64,000 nucleotides of DNA from Candidatus Parcubacteria bacterium (GTDB lineage: Bacteria; Patescibacteriota; Saccharimonadia; Saccharimonadales; Saccharimonadaceae), in contig JAEWBQ010000004.1 in the NCBI GenBank assembly GCA_023391075.1, positions 1-64,000 on the forward strand, given 5' to 3'. Positions 41,008-50,099 of this stretch are shown here, one piece after another. The notes under the pieces were generated by a model. It saw only the letters and a program-made list of their open reading frames with translations, was not told where the DNA came from and did no database searches. The translations under genes and the position numbers were made by a program. How positions within the stretch are numbered: the first letter of the stretch is position 1; each line of letters opens with the position of its first letter.

Positions 41008-41621
41008 TATGCCTTACCTCCGATAACAATGAGACCCTTCTTTGGCCCAGGCACAGCGCCCTTCAGACCGATCAGGTTGTTCGAAGCATCGACGTACGCC
41101 ACTTCGAGGTTCTTCACCGTAACACGCTCAGCACCCATGCGGCCTGCCATGCGCTTACCCTTGAAGACTTTTTGTGGATACATTGAGCCGATCGAACCTG
41201 GCTTACGGACATAGCCGTTACCACCGTGAGTACTCTTGCTTGTATTAAAGTTGTGGCGTTTTACCGTACCGGCAAAACCCTTACCTTTGCTTGTGCCTGT
41301 AGCGTCGACCATGTCGCCCAGTTCAAACTTAGTTACGTCGATGGTGTCGCCGACCTTCAGGTCAGCAGGCAGCTCATCAACGCGAAATTCCCGAATATGC
41401 TTCGGGGTAACACCGGCGGACTTAACATGTCCAGCCACGGCCTTGCTCAGGTTCTTACCCTCACCATATGCCACCTGTACTGCGTTGTAGCCGTCGGTTT
41501 CGACAGACTTGACCTGAGTCACAGTCAGGGGGCCAGCTTGAATCAGCGTCACAGGTACTGCGCGTCCATCCTCGCTGATGATTTGGGTCATACCAATTTT
41601 GGTACCGAGAAGTGCTTTCAT
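41007..41621 (-). CDS. rplC: 50S ribosomal protein uL3
   Basis: 204 residues from MKALLGTKIGMTQIISEDG; GKGFAGTVKRHNF.. and GSIGSMYPQKVFKGKRMAGRMGAERVTVKNL are diagnostic. AAGAGGGC precedes ATG. First gene of the L3-S8 block; S10, which normally precedes it, is 2.7 kb away with its own promoter. Confidence 0.97.
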   Translation of the reverse strand: MKALLGTKIGMTQIISEDGRAVPVTLIQAGPLTVTQVKSVETDGYNAVQVAYGEGKNLSKAVAGHVKSAGVTPKHIREFRVDELPADLKVGDTIDVTKFELGDMVDATGTSKGKGFAGTVKRHNFNTSKSTHGGNGYVRKPGSIGSMYPQKVFKGKRMAGRMGAERVTVKNLEVAYVDASNNLIGLKGAVPGPKKGLIVIGGKA

Positions 41622-41642
41622 GCCCTCTTGCTCCCACTTAAA

Positions 41643-41696
41643 ACTCTTGGTGAGAGGCGGTTTCCACCGGGGTAGACCTTCCAATTCACCAAGAGA
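41643..41696 (-). promoter_or_regulatory. Structured leader of the rplC operon
   Basis: Long-range arms CTCTTGGTGA / TCACCAAGAG enclose a second stem (CGGTGGAAACCG). The main stem is followed by TTTTAAG. The position between promoter and rplC is suitable for autoregulation by a ribosomal protein, but no specific known class is recognised. Confidence 0.6.
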
Positions 41697-41702
41697 CAGT
41701 TG

Positions 41703-41716
41703 TTATTACGTAATAA
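41703..41716. other. 14-bp palindrome near the rplC transcription start
   Basis: TTATTACGTAATAA, perfect, about 12 nt downstream of the -10; operator candidate. Confidence 0.4.
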
Positions 41717-41727
41717 GTTACCTAGCT

Positions 41728-41756
41728 AATATAGCAAATTTTCAGAGGTACGTCAA
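41728..41756 (-). promoter_or_regulatory. Promoter of the rplC-rpsH block
   Basis: -35 TTGACG (41751-41756), 17-nt spacer, -10 TATATT (41728-41733). Confidence 0.8.
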
Positions 41757-41792
41757 GGGTAGCACGGTGTTTTGTAGTCATCATGAGCGATA

Positions 41793-41821
41793 TGGACAAT
41801 TACTACAATCTGTGATATAAT
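41793..41821 (+). promoter_or_regulatory. Promoter of the 41876-42549 gene pair
   Basis: -35 TGGACA, 17-nt spacer, -10 TATAAT (41816-41821). Confidence 0.7.
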
Positions 41822-41839
41822 ATAACACTGTGGTACGTG

Positions 41840-41858
41840 CCGGAACGTCCGGTTTTTT
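41840..41858 (+). terminator. Intrinsic-terminator-like hairpin in a 5' leader (attenuator candidate)
   Basis: CCGGA-ACG-TCCGG followed by TTTTTT, about 15 nt after the predicted transcription start and before the ribosome site of the 41876 gene. Confidence 0.6.
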
Positions 41859-41875
41859 CAACGAGAAAGGCTACC

Positions 41876-42172
41876 ATGACCCTTACGAATACCCAGAAGC
41901 CCAAGCCCACCGGTGTGTTCATGCAGTGGTTCCCCATCAAGCGCTGTTCGGATACGCAGAAGATCATTCTGCTCAATTCGGGCGATCCGCGCGCGTTCGA
42001 TGTCGTCAACCCGACGAACTTCGAATACCCAGACGAAGGGGGTGCTGTTCGGCTGGTTCGCTTTGAGCGCAAAGACACGCCTGACGGTCAGATCGTCCGC
42101 CTGCTGCGAATCCAAAGCTACAAGGACGACACTACCGTCTTCTCTGCGATCAGCGTGCACGAAGCGTCATGA
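41876..42172 (+). CDS. Small orphan protein (98 aa), first of a pair
   Basis: Not recognised. Soluble beta-rich protein. AGAAAGG lies 7 nt before ATG 41876. The stop overlaps the next start (ATGA). The pair lies divergent from the rplC operon. Confidence 0.65.
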   Translation: MTLTNTQKPKPTGVFMQWFPIKRCSDTQKIILLNSGDPRAFDVVNPTNFEYPDEGGAVRLVRFERKDTPDGQIVRLLRIQSYKDDTTVFSAISVHEAS

Positions 42173-42549
42173 CTGAAGACGACCTGGTAGTAACATCCCG
42201 TTACACCCTTCCTAAAGGAATAGACGGGCAAAGCATTGACGGCACCTTCGAGGTGACAGAGCATTCCGAGGACCGCAACACAGTACACCCCGGGCATATT
42301 CGTATGAATGTCTACGCGACCGTGTCATCCCCGCTCTTCTCTGACGGCCCTGAAGTCAGGGTACATGCCCTGCTCGAGATGGATGTCTTCGAGCTCCTAC
42401 GGCCGTTCTACGCAAAGCCGGTAACCTTGCAGCTTCGCAGGAAGAACCGGTCGGCCACGTTCATCACCCGCGTCCAACTGGGTAGCGACGACTTTGCCGT
42501 CATGCCCGTTCCACCCAATCTCGACCCCGCAGCCGCGGATGCTCCCTGA
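42169..42549 (+). CDS. Small orphan protein (126 aa), second of a pair
   Basis: Not recognised. Soluble, beta-rich, Pro/Ala/Asp-rich C-terminus. Translationally coupled to the 41876 gene. A hairpin GAGCC / GGCTC (42563-42600) follows. Confidence 0.65.
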   Translation: MTEDDLVVTSRYTLPKGIDGQSIDGTFEVTEHSEDRNTVHPGHIRMNVYATVSSPLFSDGPEVRVHALLEMDVFELLRPFYAKPVTLQLRRKNRSATFITRVQLGSDDFAVMPVPPNLDPAAADAP

Positions 42550-42639
42550 CAATATCAGGTGTGAGCCCAGCAGCCAGCGGGGTTTTCACATGCCCGGCTC
42601 TAGGCGCTATGTAGTAGATGCCGTATACTACGGGTACGT

Positions 42640-43515
42640 ATGAATACTCTTATGCGCCGCGGATGGTGGCAGCAGCACTGGCCGACAGTTACCATTCCAG
42701 CCGTCTTTGCACTAGTCGCTACAGGTGGTCTTGTGGTGTATTCTCAGCAGTCCGTCACAACCACCGAGCAGCGCAATCGTCAACTTGCCGCCTTCATCAC
42801 CTCTTCTGACGCCAAGATTGCAGCGCTCAACTCTCAACGAGCCTCCAAGCTCGAAGCCGAGCATACCGCTGCCGTTCACGCAGCCGAAGCATCAAAATCA
42901 GCCACAGTGGATTCATCGTCAGCCATCAGCTGCGTCAATAACCTACGAACTCACGGAGATCCAACGAGCATTGATGTCGTCGTCAATAAGTCTCATTGCA
43001 TCAATCCTATCAATTACGAGCCAGCCGACTTAGTATCGATCAACGGCTACTTCGTTAGTGCCAAGATCTCACCAAGTCTACAGGCGATGATGGCTGCCGC
43101 CGCGGCCGCAGGCGCACCGCTAGGCCTGACGAGCTCTTACCGTTCGTACGCCGATCAGGTAGCGACATATAACGGCTGGGTGGCAACGAACGGAAGCGCC
43201 GAACTTGCCGATACCGTGAGCGCCCGCCCCGGCTACAGCGAACATCAAACCGGTTTTGCCGTCGATCTCGATGCCGGTAATTGCGCCCTCGAGTGCTTTG
43301 CCACGGCGCCGCAGTACACCTGGCTTCAAGAGCACGCAGCCGAATACGGCTTCATCCAGCGTTATTACGATACATTCCAATTAATCACTGGCTACAGTCC
43401 CGAAGCATGGCACTATCGGTACGTCGGCCCAGCCGTTGCCAAAGACATGAAAGCTCGGGGCAGCAAGACCCTTGAGCAATACTGGGGCATCACGGGCGGC
43501 GATTATCCTAGTTAG
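42640..43515 (+). CDS. VanY-type D-alanyl-D-alanine carboxypeptidase (M15B)
   Basis: 291 residues. Basic start, one membrane anchor at about 14-35, a helical Ala/Ser/Glu linker, then the peptidase domain: LTSSYRSYADQ, RPGYSEHQTGFAVDLD (the SxHxxGxAxD zinc motif) and PEAWHYRYVG (catalytic Glu and zinc His). It trims the terminal D-Ala of peptidoglycan stem peptides outside the membrane. TATACT (42624-42629) leaves only a few leader bases. Its 3' end overlaps the convergent 43512 gene by 4 nt. Confidence 0.92.
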   Translation: MNTLMRRGWWQQHWPTVTIPAVFALVATGGLVVYSQQSVTTTEQRNRQLAAFITSSDAKIAALNSQRASKLEAEHTAAVHAAEASKSATVDSSSAISCVNNLRTHGDPTSIDVVVNKSHCINPINYEPADLVSINGYFVSAKISPSLQAMMAAAAAAGAPLGLTSSYRSYADQVATYNGWVATNGSAELADTVSARPGYSEHQTGFAVDLDAGNCALECFATAPQYTWLQEHAAEYGFIQRYYDTFQLITGYSPEAWHYRYVGPAVAKDMKARGSKTLEQYWGITGGDYPS

Positions 43516-43835
43516 ATGACGATACCGGCTGGCACGAAGTAACAGATCAGTGTGACGATCAACAGAATCGCATACCAAATCTTGCGATCTGACTGATACG
43601 GCTCAAACTTCCAGATAATCGGCAACCCTACGAGCAGCCCGAGCGGGATGCCATGCACAGGTATACCCTGCCAAGTGATTTCGGTGCCAAATTTTAGCCA
43701 TAGCGTGCCAAGTAGCGCACATACGACCAGCTTAAGAAAATACGTGCTGTCAGATTCGAATACACGCTCACGTGGAGCCTGTGTAACAGATGTAGAGCGA
43801 GTTCGCTTGGTGGGTGTTGGTGTCTTTTTTGTCAT
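43512..43835 (-). CDS. Small membrane protein (107 aa)
   Basis: Not recognised. Thr/Pro/Lys-rich cytosolic N-terminus (25 residues), then hydrophobic segments at about 34-50, 60-76 and 86-104. TATACT (43843-43848, minus) ends 7 nt before ATG 43835 so the extended frame to 44093 is rejected. Confidence 0.65.
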   Translation of the reverse strand: MTKKTPTPTKRTRSTSVTQAPRERVFESDSTYFLKLVVCALLGTLWLKFGTEITWQGIPVHGIPLGLLVGLPIIWKFEPYQSDRKIWYAILLIVTLICYFVPAGIVI

Positions 43836-43917
43836 CCTCACCAGTATAGCAAACCTCTTGTGTTTAGCGGATAAATCAACGATAATACAGCCAGTTGTTA
43901 ACTGTATGAGGAGTGTC

Positions 43918-44274
43918 ATGGCTACACCAAAGAAACCAACCACCAAAAAACCAGCTGCCAAAAAGCCTGCAGCAAAACCGGCACCCAAACAAGCTGCCGC
44001 CAAAAGCGCAAAGCCAGCTAAAGTCACAAATAACAAATCAGCGTCACACCGCCTGTTCGCAGTCAATATCGTTCCTGATTCACAGCCATTCATGACGTTC
44101 CGTATGACGACCCAGACGCTTTACTGGCTGATCTTTGCTATTACCGTCCTCGCGCTCGGCCTATGGGTACTCAAGCTCAACATCGAGATCGTCTCGCTGT
44201 ACGACCAAATCGATCAAAATAACATGGTCGAAAGCCAAACATCCCCTATGATCAAGAAGCAGCTGCATAAGTAA
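43918..44274 (+). CDS. Membrane protein with histone-H1-like Lys/Ala/Pro tail (118 aa)
   Basis: Residues 1-42 are repeats of KKPAAK/KPAPK type, as in bacterial histone H1-like proteins; then a soluble stretch and one membrane helix at about 70-90, followed by a short helical tail. GAGGAG precedes ATG. The tail could bind nucleic acid or acidic polymers at the membrane; this is inference. Confidence 0.65.
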   Translation: MATPKKPTTKKPAAKKPAAKPAPKQAAAKSAKPAKVTNNKSASHRLFAVNIVPDSQPFMTFRMTTQTLYWLIFAITVLALGLWVLKLNIEIVSLYDQIDQNNMVESQTSPMIKKQLHK

Positions 44275-44286
44275 CTGCCTCTCATA

Positions 44287-44326
44287 CATACAAAAACTCC
44301 CGCCAAGTAGCGGGAGTTTTTGTATG
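44287..44326. terminator. Shared bidirectional terminator of the 43918 gene and rpsJ
   Basis: CATACAAAAACTCCCGC / GCGGGAGTTTTTGTATG, 17-bp perfect arms with T-runs in both directions. Confidence 0.9.
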
Positions 44327-44336
44327 CGCGGTGTAA

Positions 44337-44657
44337 TTACATGCGGATTTCTGCGTCGACGCCAGCTGGAAGGCTGAGGTTCTGCAGACTGTCGATGGTC
44401 TTTGGCGTAGCACCAGTGATGTCGATCAGACGCTTGTGCACGCGCATTTCGAACGTTTCACCACCCATCTTGTAGACGTGCGGGCTTTTGACAACCGTGT
44501 AGCTGCTACGGCGAGTAGGCAGTGGTACTGGGCCGGCAATTGTAGCGCCGGTACGCAGAGCGGTGTCGATGATTTGTTTTGCCGACTGGTCGATAACCTT
44601 GTGGTCATAGGCCTTCAGGCGGATACGGATACGAAGTCCGGCTGGCTGGTCTGCCAT
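44337..44657 (-). CDS. rpsJ: 30S ribosomal protein uS10
   Basis: 106 residues. [43 protein letters not shown] and [23 protein letters not shown] are diagnostic. AAAGGAG precedes ATG. Monocistronic here, with its own promoter and terminator, although it normally leads the S10 operon. Confidence 0.97.
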   Translation of the reverse strand: MADQPAGLRIRIRLKAYDHKVIDQSAKQIIDTALRTGATIAGPVPLPTRRSSYTVVKSPHVYKMGGETFEMRVHKRLIDITGATPKTIDSLQNLSLPAGVDAEIRM

Positions 44658-44757
44658 GAGTATGTACTCCTTTGTGCGGTTCCGTAACCTCTGCTCGATT
44701 CATGACGGATGTTCATGTCTGGCCGAGTTCTCGGAACAATTTATATTACAACTCGCT

Positions 44758-44786
44758 ACTATAACGAATTCACCCCAATAAATCAA
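44758..44786 (-). promoter_or_regulatory. Promoter of rpsJ
   Basis: -35 TTGATT (44781-44786), 17-nt spacer, -10 TATAGT (44758-44763); leader about 95 nt. Confidence 0.75.
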
Positions 44787-44804
44787 GGGAGACCCTGCAA
44801 GGAA

Positions 44805-44833
44805 TTGACTTTAGTTAATAATTGTGCTAAAAT
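44805..44833 (+). promoter_or_regulatory. Promoter of the 44872 gene
   Basis: -35 TTGACT, 17-nt spacer, extended -10 TGCTAAAAT (TAAAAT 44828-44833). Confidence 0.75.
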
Positions 44834-44871
44834 ATTGTTAAGTTACATTGTCCTTTACGATTGGAGTATCC

Positions 44872-45171
44872 GTGGAACCTCGGGCACCTCGCCTGTCCCT
44901 TGCAAAGCCCACTGCAGCACCGCGGCCGAAGTTCGTCTCCCTCAGAGCCGAACGGCGCGCTGAACAGCAGGCGCGGCACATGCGCCGACAGCGATTCGAT
45001 CGACTGTGGAGCCTCATCAAAGCACTGGCGCGGATCATCGAGTTCATGGGCATGATCATTACCTTCGGGGCGATCGGCATCGTGATCTTTGAACTGACTC
45101 ACAACTGGCCGCTGACGCTCGTCGTCAACGCAATCACGTCAGGCTTCTGGATACTCAGCAGTCGCAAGTAG
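44872..45171 (+). CDS. Small membrane protein with basic N-terminus (99 aa)
   Basis: Not recognised. GTG start with GGAG 7 nt upstream. The first 45 residues are Arg/Ala/Pro-rich; two hydrophobic segments follow at about 57-74 and 79-95. A GC-rich hairpin follows its stop. Confidence 0.6.
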   Translation: MEPRAPRLSLAKPTAAPRPKFVSLRAERRAEQQARHMRRQRFDRLWSLIKALARIIEFMGMIITFGAIGIVIFELTHNWPLTLVVNAITSGFWILSSRK

Positions 45172-45312
45172 CTACCCCCCGTCACCTCGTCGCGCCTCGC
45201 TGCCCGTCTGGGTGGCGGGGCGCTTAATTTACATGGGTATGCTATAGTAACCAAGAGAACCACTCGTCCGGGTGGTTTCGATGTTTTTACATCATCGACA
45301 GAGAGGGGGGTA

Positions 45313-45690
45313 ATGGCCTCTAACGAAGAATCGCCGCTCGCTGAGCTGTGGTTCGTCGATAGGCGCATCAGGGGCATACAGCGCGCCGTTTTACGGAAAA
45401 CGCTTGCCGATCTTCTCGGGGAGATGGGCATACATCCAGATGACACCGAGCTCAAAGTAGTCCACACGACTGTCAGCGTGCCAGTAGCTATAGGAAAATC
45501 ACTCGTCGAAGTGCAGCAATTCGGTGACCTCGTTGCCGGAAAGCTCGGCCGCATCATCGGACGACACATCCCACCAGACAATGTCAGTTTTTCGTCTTTG
45601 GACGATCAGCTACTGATTACCGTTCGCCTACCCTATAGGAGCAACTATGGCTACGGCACCCGCCCAGGAATTGACCTCTACCCTGAGTAA
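45313..45690 (+). CDS. Small orphan protein (125 aa), first of a pair
   Basis: Not recognised. Soluble alpha/beta. GAGAGGGGGG precedes ATG. The leader holds two hairpins (AACCAC / GTGGTT and TCGATG / CATCATCGA). Overlaps the next gene by 44 nt. Confidence 0.6.
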   Translation: MASNEESPLAELWFVDRRIRGIQRAVLRKTLADLLGEMGIHPDDTELKVVHTTVSVPVAIGKSLVEVQQFGDLVAGKLGRIIGRHIPPDNVSFSSLDDQLLITVRLPYRSNYGYGTRPGIDLYPE

Positions 45691-45979
45691 TGATCGCTTG
45701 CCGATCGAAAACTCAGGCGTGGAGCCGACAGCGTTCGTGCTGCACATCGGATCAGAAATGATCCGGCAAGGCCAGACGCGCGCCGAGATCGAGCTCTCGC
45801 GCCTCCTCTACAAGCGTATCGCAAGTGAGAAGGGCCTCCAGGAAATCCGCAAGCAACTACTGGTCCGCCGAGAGCTCCGGCACGTAGCCGACCGACTCAG
45901 GATCACCGCAAAGAAGCAGCTGACTCCTCCTCGTGGAGACCTCTGCTACTTCCTGTGCTTCTCGCTCGACCCTGCGTAG
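45647..45979 (+). CDS. Small orphan protein (110 aa), second of a pair
   Basis: Not recognised. Largely helical and basic in the middle. TAGGAG precedes ATG inside the preceding gene. Followed by a strong hairpin at 46014-46052. Confidence 0.6.
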   Translation: MATAPAQELTSTLSNDRLPIENSGVEPTAFVLHIGSEMIRQGQTRAEIELSRLLYKRIASEKGLQEIRKQLLVRRELRHVADRLRITAKKQLTPPRGDLCYFLCFSLDPA

Positions 45980-46013
45980 CACCCAACCTCGGCCAACCCA
46001 GTCTCATCCGGTC

Positions 46014-46052
46014 GGACAGAGAGGGCAGCCGCTATGCTCGCCCTCTCTGTCC
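46014..46052 (+). terminator. Strong 3' hairpin after the 45313-45979 pair
   Basis: GGACAGAGAGGGC / GCCCTCTCTGTCC, 13-bp perfect arms, C/T-rich tail. A second terminator ATCTCCG / CGGAGATTTTTT follows at 46073-46095. Confidence 0.75.
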
Positions 46053-46072
46053 CCTACAATTCGAATCATTTT

Positions 46073-46095
46073 ATCTCCGTATGCGGAGATTTTTT
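46073..46095 (+). terminator. Second terminator, plus strand
   Basis: ATCTCCG-TATG-CGGAGAT then a T-run. Confidence 0.75.
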
Positions 46096-46112
46096 AATGG
46101 CTTGACGCCCAT

Positions 46113-46146
46113 ACAAAAACACCCCGATTGCTCGGGGTATTTTGTG
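46113..46146 (-). terminator. Terminator of tuf
   Basis: ACAAAATACCCCGAG / CGGGGTGTTTTTGT, minus strand with T-run. Confidence 0.85.
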
Positions 46147-46161
46147 TAATTAGAGATCTAA

Positions 46162-47343
<1,182 letters not shown>

Positions 47344-47415
47344 GGGGAATTGTATCTCCTCGTTACTATTATTTATTCGCACGCAGCCTATAAGACTCTT
47401 CGGCGTATGGAGCTA

Positions 47416-47444
47416 ATTATACAGGGGTTTTATCAGTTAGTAAA
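47416..47444 (-). promoter_or_regulatory. Promoter of tuf
   Basis: -35 TTTACT (47439-47444), 17-nt spacer, extended -10 TGTATAAT (TATAAT 47416-47421); leader about 65 nt. Confidence 0.8.
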
Positions 47445-47465
47445 GAGGCCTGAGACGGTATTACG

Positions 47466-48086
47466 TTACACATCCATACTATGGGCATCGACACGCAGAC
47501 GGTAGTAGCGCAACTGGTCCTCGCAAAACGATTCGGTCAGTATACCGGTAGTGAGTCCGACCGAGAGCTTGATAGCAGTCAGCATATCAGCACGCATAGG
47601 ATCACGGCGATACGATTCATCGTTGAAATCGCGCTCCAGCGCCTCATCCCCGAGGGTCGTCTCAAGATAACGAAGTGGACAAAACTGACTGTTTTGACAG
47701 CGGCAGTTCGACATGAAAGCGCGGTCGAGACAAGCAGCATTATGGCGATCAGCCGCGATGCGCTGCGCTTCACGAATCGCCATGTCATACCACTCGCCCA
47801 CCTTGCATACGTCATATGATGAGCGGTCAAGACTGGGACCGACGACAGCGAACGGCAAGATGGCCTGCACGTCGCGCGCAAGCCCGGGATTATGTTCAAA
47901 GACAGCCCGCGACGGAACAGCTTCGCTTTCAAGAAGTTGCTCAAATGTTAGCGGTACAGTCACTGCCGATTGCTCGATCAACTCCCATAATGCTTCGGTC
48001 GTTTCCCAAAAGTCAGCACCATCATGAATATGATCATAATATGTGATCAATTCTGCATACATCTCTGGGTGTCGTTCGTTTTCCAT
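47466..48086 (-). CDS. Orphan protein with a cysteine cluster (206 aa)
   Basis: Not recognised. Helical, acidic. A central CRCQNSQFCPLRYLE (about residues 130-145) with an extra Cys nearby may bind metal. Three ATG codons in a row at 48092-48084; GAGAG sits directly before the first, so the third (48086) has the best spacing. Followed by no clear T-run terminator before the tuf promoter. Confidence 0.6.
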   Translation of the reverse strand: MENERHPEMYAELITYYDHIHDGADFWETTEALWELIEQSAVTVPLTFEQLLESEAVPSRAVFEHNPGLARDVQAILPFAVVGPSLDRSSYDVCKVGEWYDMAIREAQRIAADRHNAACLDRAFMSNCRCQNSQFCPLRYLETTLGDEALERDFNDESYRRDPMRADMLTAIKLSVGLTTGILTESFCEDQLRYYRLRVDAHSMDV

Positions 48087-48107
48087 CATCATCTCTCTAT
48101 GCTCAAT

Positions 48108-48138
48108 GGCCCCGCGTGCTCGTAAGCAACGCGGGGCC
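48108..48138 (-). terminator. GC-rich 3' hairpin after the 48153-48584 gene
   Basis: GGCCCCGCGT / ACGCGGGGCC, 10-bp perfect arms, no T-run. Confidence 0.55.
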
Positions 48139-48152
48139 GAGGAGGCCATGAC

Positions 48153-48584
48153 CTATGCTCGCTGCCACCGCAGCACGACATGTCCGGCCTGGGTGGTGTG
48201 CATCGCGATTCGCAGACCACGGTGCTCACTGTAGCTCAGGAACTGTCGGAGCGCCTTCAGGGGTGTCACCGAGCGGCGCTCGATAAAACGCTTGATCATC
48301 GCCTGTCCCACCGGACTGACGTCGCGGCACTGCAGGAAGTCGGCGATGCAGCGGGCCTTGGTTTCAATCGCACCCCGCTCTTGGCATTCCGTCCGCACGG
48401 CTCCCGGCATGACGACGAATGCGCCTCCCCTGAGGAACTCCCGCTTGATCACGGCCTTAAACAACTCTTCGGTCGTGTCGGCCCTGAATCGAGGCGGTAC
48501 GTGGGCAGCCTGGGCCAGAACGATCGGCTCGACCTTTTGCGGATGCCGCATCTTTGGTCGAAGCGCCGTTACGGCAGTATTCAT
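48153..48584 (-). CDS. Orphan protein (143 aa)
   Basis: Not recognised. Basic, soluble. TTAAGGAGAACC precedes ATG 48584. Divergent from the two small genes at 48748. Confidence 0.6.
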   Translation of the reverse strand: MNTAVTALRPKMRHPQKVEPIVLAQAAHVPPRFRADTTEELFKAVIKREFLRGGAFVVMPGAVRTECQERGAIETKARCIADFLQCRDVSPVGQAMIKRFIERRSVTPLKALRQFLSYSEHRGLRIAMHTTQAGHVVLRWQRA

Positions 48585-48682
48585 GGTTCTCCTTAATAAT
48601 TGTTTCGATGCGCGGTGCACCGAACTATCATTATTATATCATAATAGTGAGCAACCTACCAGTAGCTGGCATCTGTAAGTTA

Positions 48683-48711
48683 TTGCTAACTATTAGATAA
48701 TGTTATATAAT
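48683..48711 (+). promoter_or_regulatory. Promoter of the 48748-49027 small-gene pair
   Basis: -35 TTGCTA, 17-nt spacer, -10 TATAAT (48706-48711). Confidence 0.7.
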
Positions 48712-48747
48712 CACCGCATCTCCATTCCTATCGACAAGGAGAAGCCC

Positions 48748-48873
48748 ATGTCCAACAACCGCACCGCTCTGCCCAACACCAAGTGCCCTCCGCGCAAGGA
48801 CATCGTACGTCAGCCCCACATCAGGCGGCCGAAGCGCAATTCCGCCCGCACCAAGGAGACCGAGAATGAGTGA
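48748..48873 (+). CDS. Very small basic protein (41 aa)
   Basis: Starts MSNNRTALPNTKCPPRKDI, rich in Arg/Lys/Pro with one Cys. AAGGAGA lies 7 nt before ATG. The stop overlaps the next frame (ATG at 48866 lies inside it). Own promoter and shared terminator make expression likely. Confidence 0.5.
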   Translation: MSNNRTALPNTKCPPRKDIVRQPHIRRPKRNSARTKETENE

Positions 48874-49027
48874 TGACCGCCCGCAGGATGCGTCCCGCAC
48901 GAGTGCCGTCCCTGCCCGGCATTCGCAGAGCAACACGCTGCCGGCGGACGAGCACCGGCAGCATGCCGACTACTGCGTCGACATGCTCTCGTGCCTCACC
49001 GGCACCTGCGTCGATCCGTCGGACTAG
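48866..49027 (+). CDS. Very small cysteine-containing peptide (53 aa)
   Basis: Polar N-terminus with acidic and Ser/Thr residues; C-terminal core CVDMLSCLTGTCVDPSD has three Cys in 12 residues. CAAGGAGACC lies upstream as ribosome site. Layout resembles a leader-core peptide, but no modifying enzyme is nearby. Confidence 0.5.
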   Translation: MSDDRPQDASRTSAVPARHSQSNTLPADEHRQHADYCVDMLSCLTGTCVDPSD

Positions 49028-49058
49028 TCCCATCGTCGTATCACATGGAGGTGATACA

Positions 49059-49081
49059 GGCCGCGCCTACAAAGCGCGGCC
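49059..49081 (+). terminator. Terminator of the small-gene pair
   Basis: GGCCGCGC / GCGCGGCC, 8-bp perfect arms, then CTCTTCC. Confidence 0.65.
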
Positions 49082-49130
49082 TCTTCCATGCTCCATGAGC
49101 ATCTATTTGTCGGCTTCTTGCTGCACACTG

Positions 49131-49979
49131 CTAGCGTTCGCGGTAGAGCGTACCTTCCGACACCTTGCCGATAATCTCATGCGCGTCCGTCATAACGATA
49201 TACGCCATCGGATCGATTTTGCGGATTGCCGCTTTGACCTTTTGCTCTTCCATACGTGTGATCACGACCAGCATCATGCCGTGCGGCTCACGGTCATCTG
49301 GATTAGCCTCGCGCACGTAGGTCACTGGCTCATGAATGAGTATATTGAGTGCCTTACCGATTTCTCGCACCTGCATACTGACAACCCACACGCAGCGCGA
49401 TTCATCCAGTCCTTCGACCGTCAAATCGACTGCCTTGTGCACCACAAAGTACGCAATCAGCGAATATAGCGCCTGCTCCCAGCCAAAGACAAAACCCGCC
49501 ATGGTGATGATAAGACCGTTGATCATCAGAATCGCTTCGCTCACCGAGAATACCGTCTCTCGGTCGATCAGCACGGCAATGGTGTCCGCTCCGTCCAGGA
49601 TGCCGCCGTAGCGTACCACGAGGCCGACGCCTACCCCGACAACCAGACCGCCAAAGATTGCCGCCAGGATCGGCACGTGCGTAAATCCAAGATCGAGGTG
49701 TACCGACGTCAATACGGCCAGCGCCGTGATAGCGATGATCGAGTACACACCGAATTCTTTGCCAAACTTTTTAAATCCCAGGAATACAAACGGGATGTTT
49801 AGGAGCACCAAGAAGAGTCCAAGAGGCAGTCCGCTCAGACGCGCTGCGATAATCGACAGCCCCGTCACGCCGCCATCAATCATATGATTCGGCAACAAAA
49901 AGAACTGCAGGCCAACTGCAGTAATAACACTTCCCAGGAGAACTAGCGCGGTTCGTTTTGCGGTATCAGCTCGAATAAT
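49131..49979 (-). CDS. YitT-family membrane protein, probably starting at ATT
   Basis: YitT layout: five hydrophobic segments (DUF161) then a cytosolic DUF2179 domain (HGMMLVVITRMEEQKVKAAIRKIDP.AYIVMTDAHEIIG). The first ATG/TTG choices would cut the first helix; LPNHMIDGGVTGLSI is normally preceded by about 30 residues. Those are found in frame (RADTAKRTALVLLGSVITAVGLQFF type) up to ATT codons at 49979 and 49976, preceded by AAAAAGGAGG. No ATG, GTG or TTG fits, so ATT initiation is likely. Function of YitT proteins is not known. Confidence 0.8.
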   Translation of the reverse strand: MIRADTAKRTALVLLGSVITAVGLQFFLLPNHMIDGGVTGLSIIAARLSGLPLGLFLVLLNIPFVFLGFKKFGKEFGVYSIIAITALAVLTSVHLDLGFTHVPILAAIFGGLVVGVGVGLVVRYGGILDGADTIAVLIDRETVFSVSEAILMINGLIITMAGFVFGWEQALYSLIAYFVVHKAVDLTVEGLDESRCVWVVSMQVREIGKALNILIHEPVTYVREANPDDREPHGMMLVVITRMEEQKVKAAIRKIDPMAYIVMTDAHEIIGKVSEGTLYRER

Positions 49980-50099
49980 ATGCCTCCTTTTTGTTTATCG
50001 TTATTTCCAGTGTACCATAGCCTCCGCGTGCGCCGCATTGACACTTCGCAGTGATAATTATATAGTCAATTTAATCCGCATCTACCCAAGGAGTGCACC

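Noticed and set aside
49131..49898. YitT gene starting at 49898
   Set aside because: It would lack most of the first membrane helix; strong in-frame similarity to the family continues upstream to the ATT codons.
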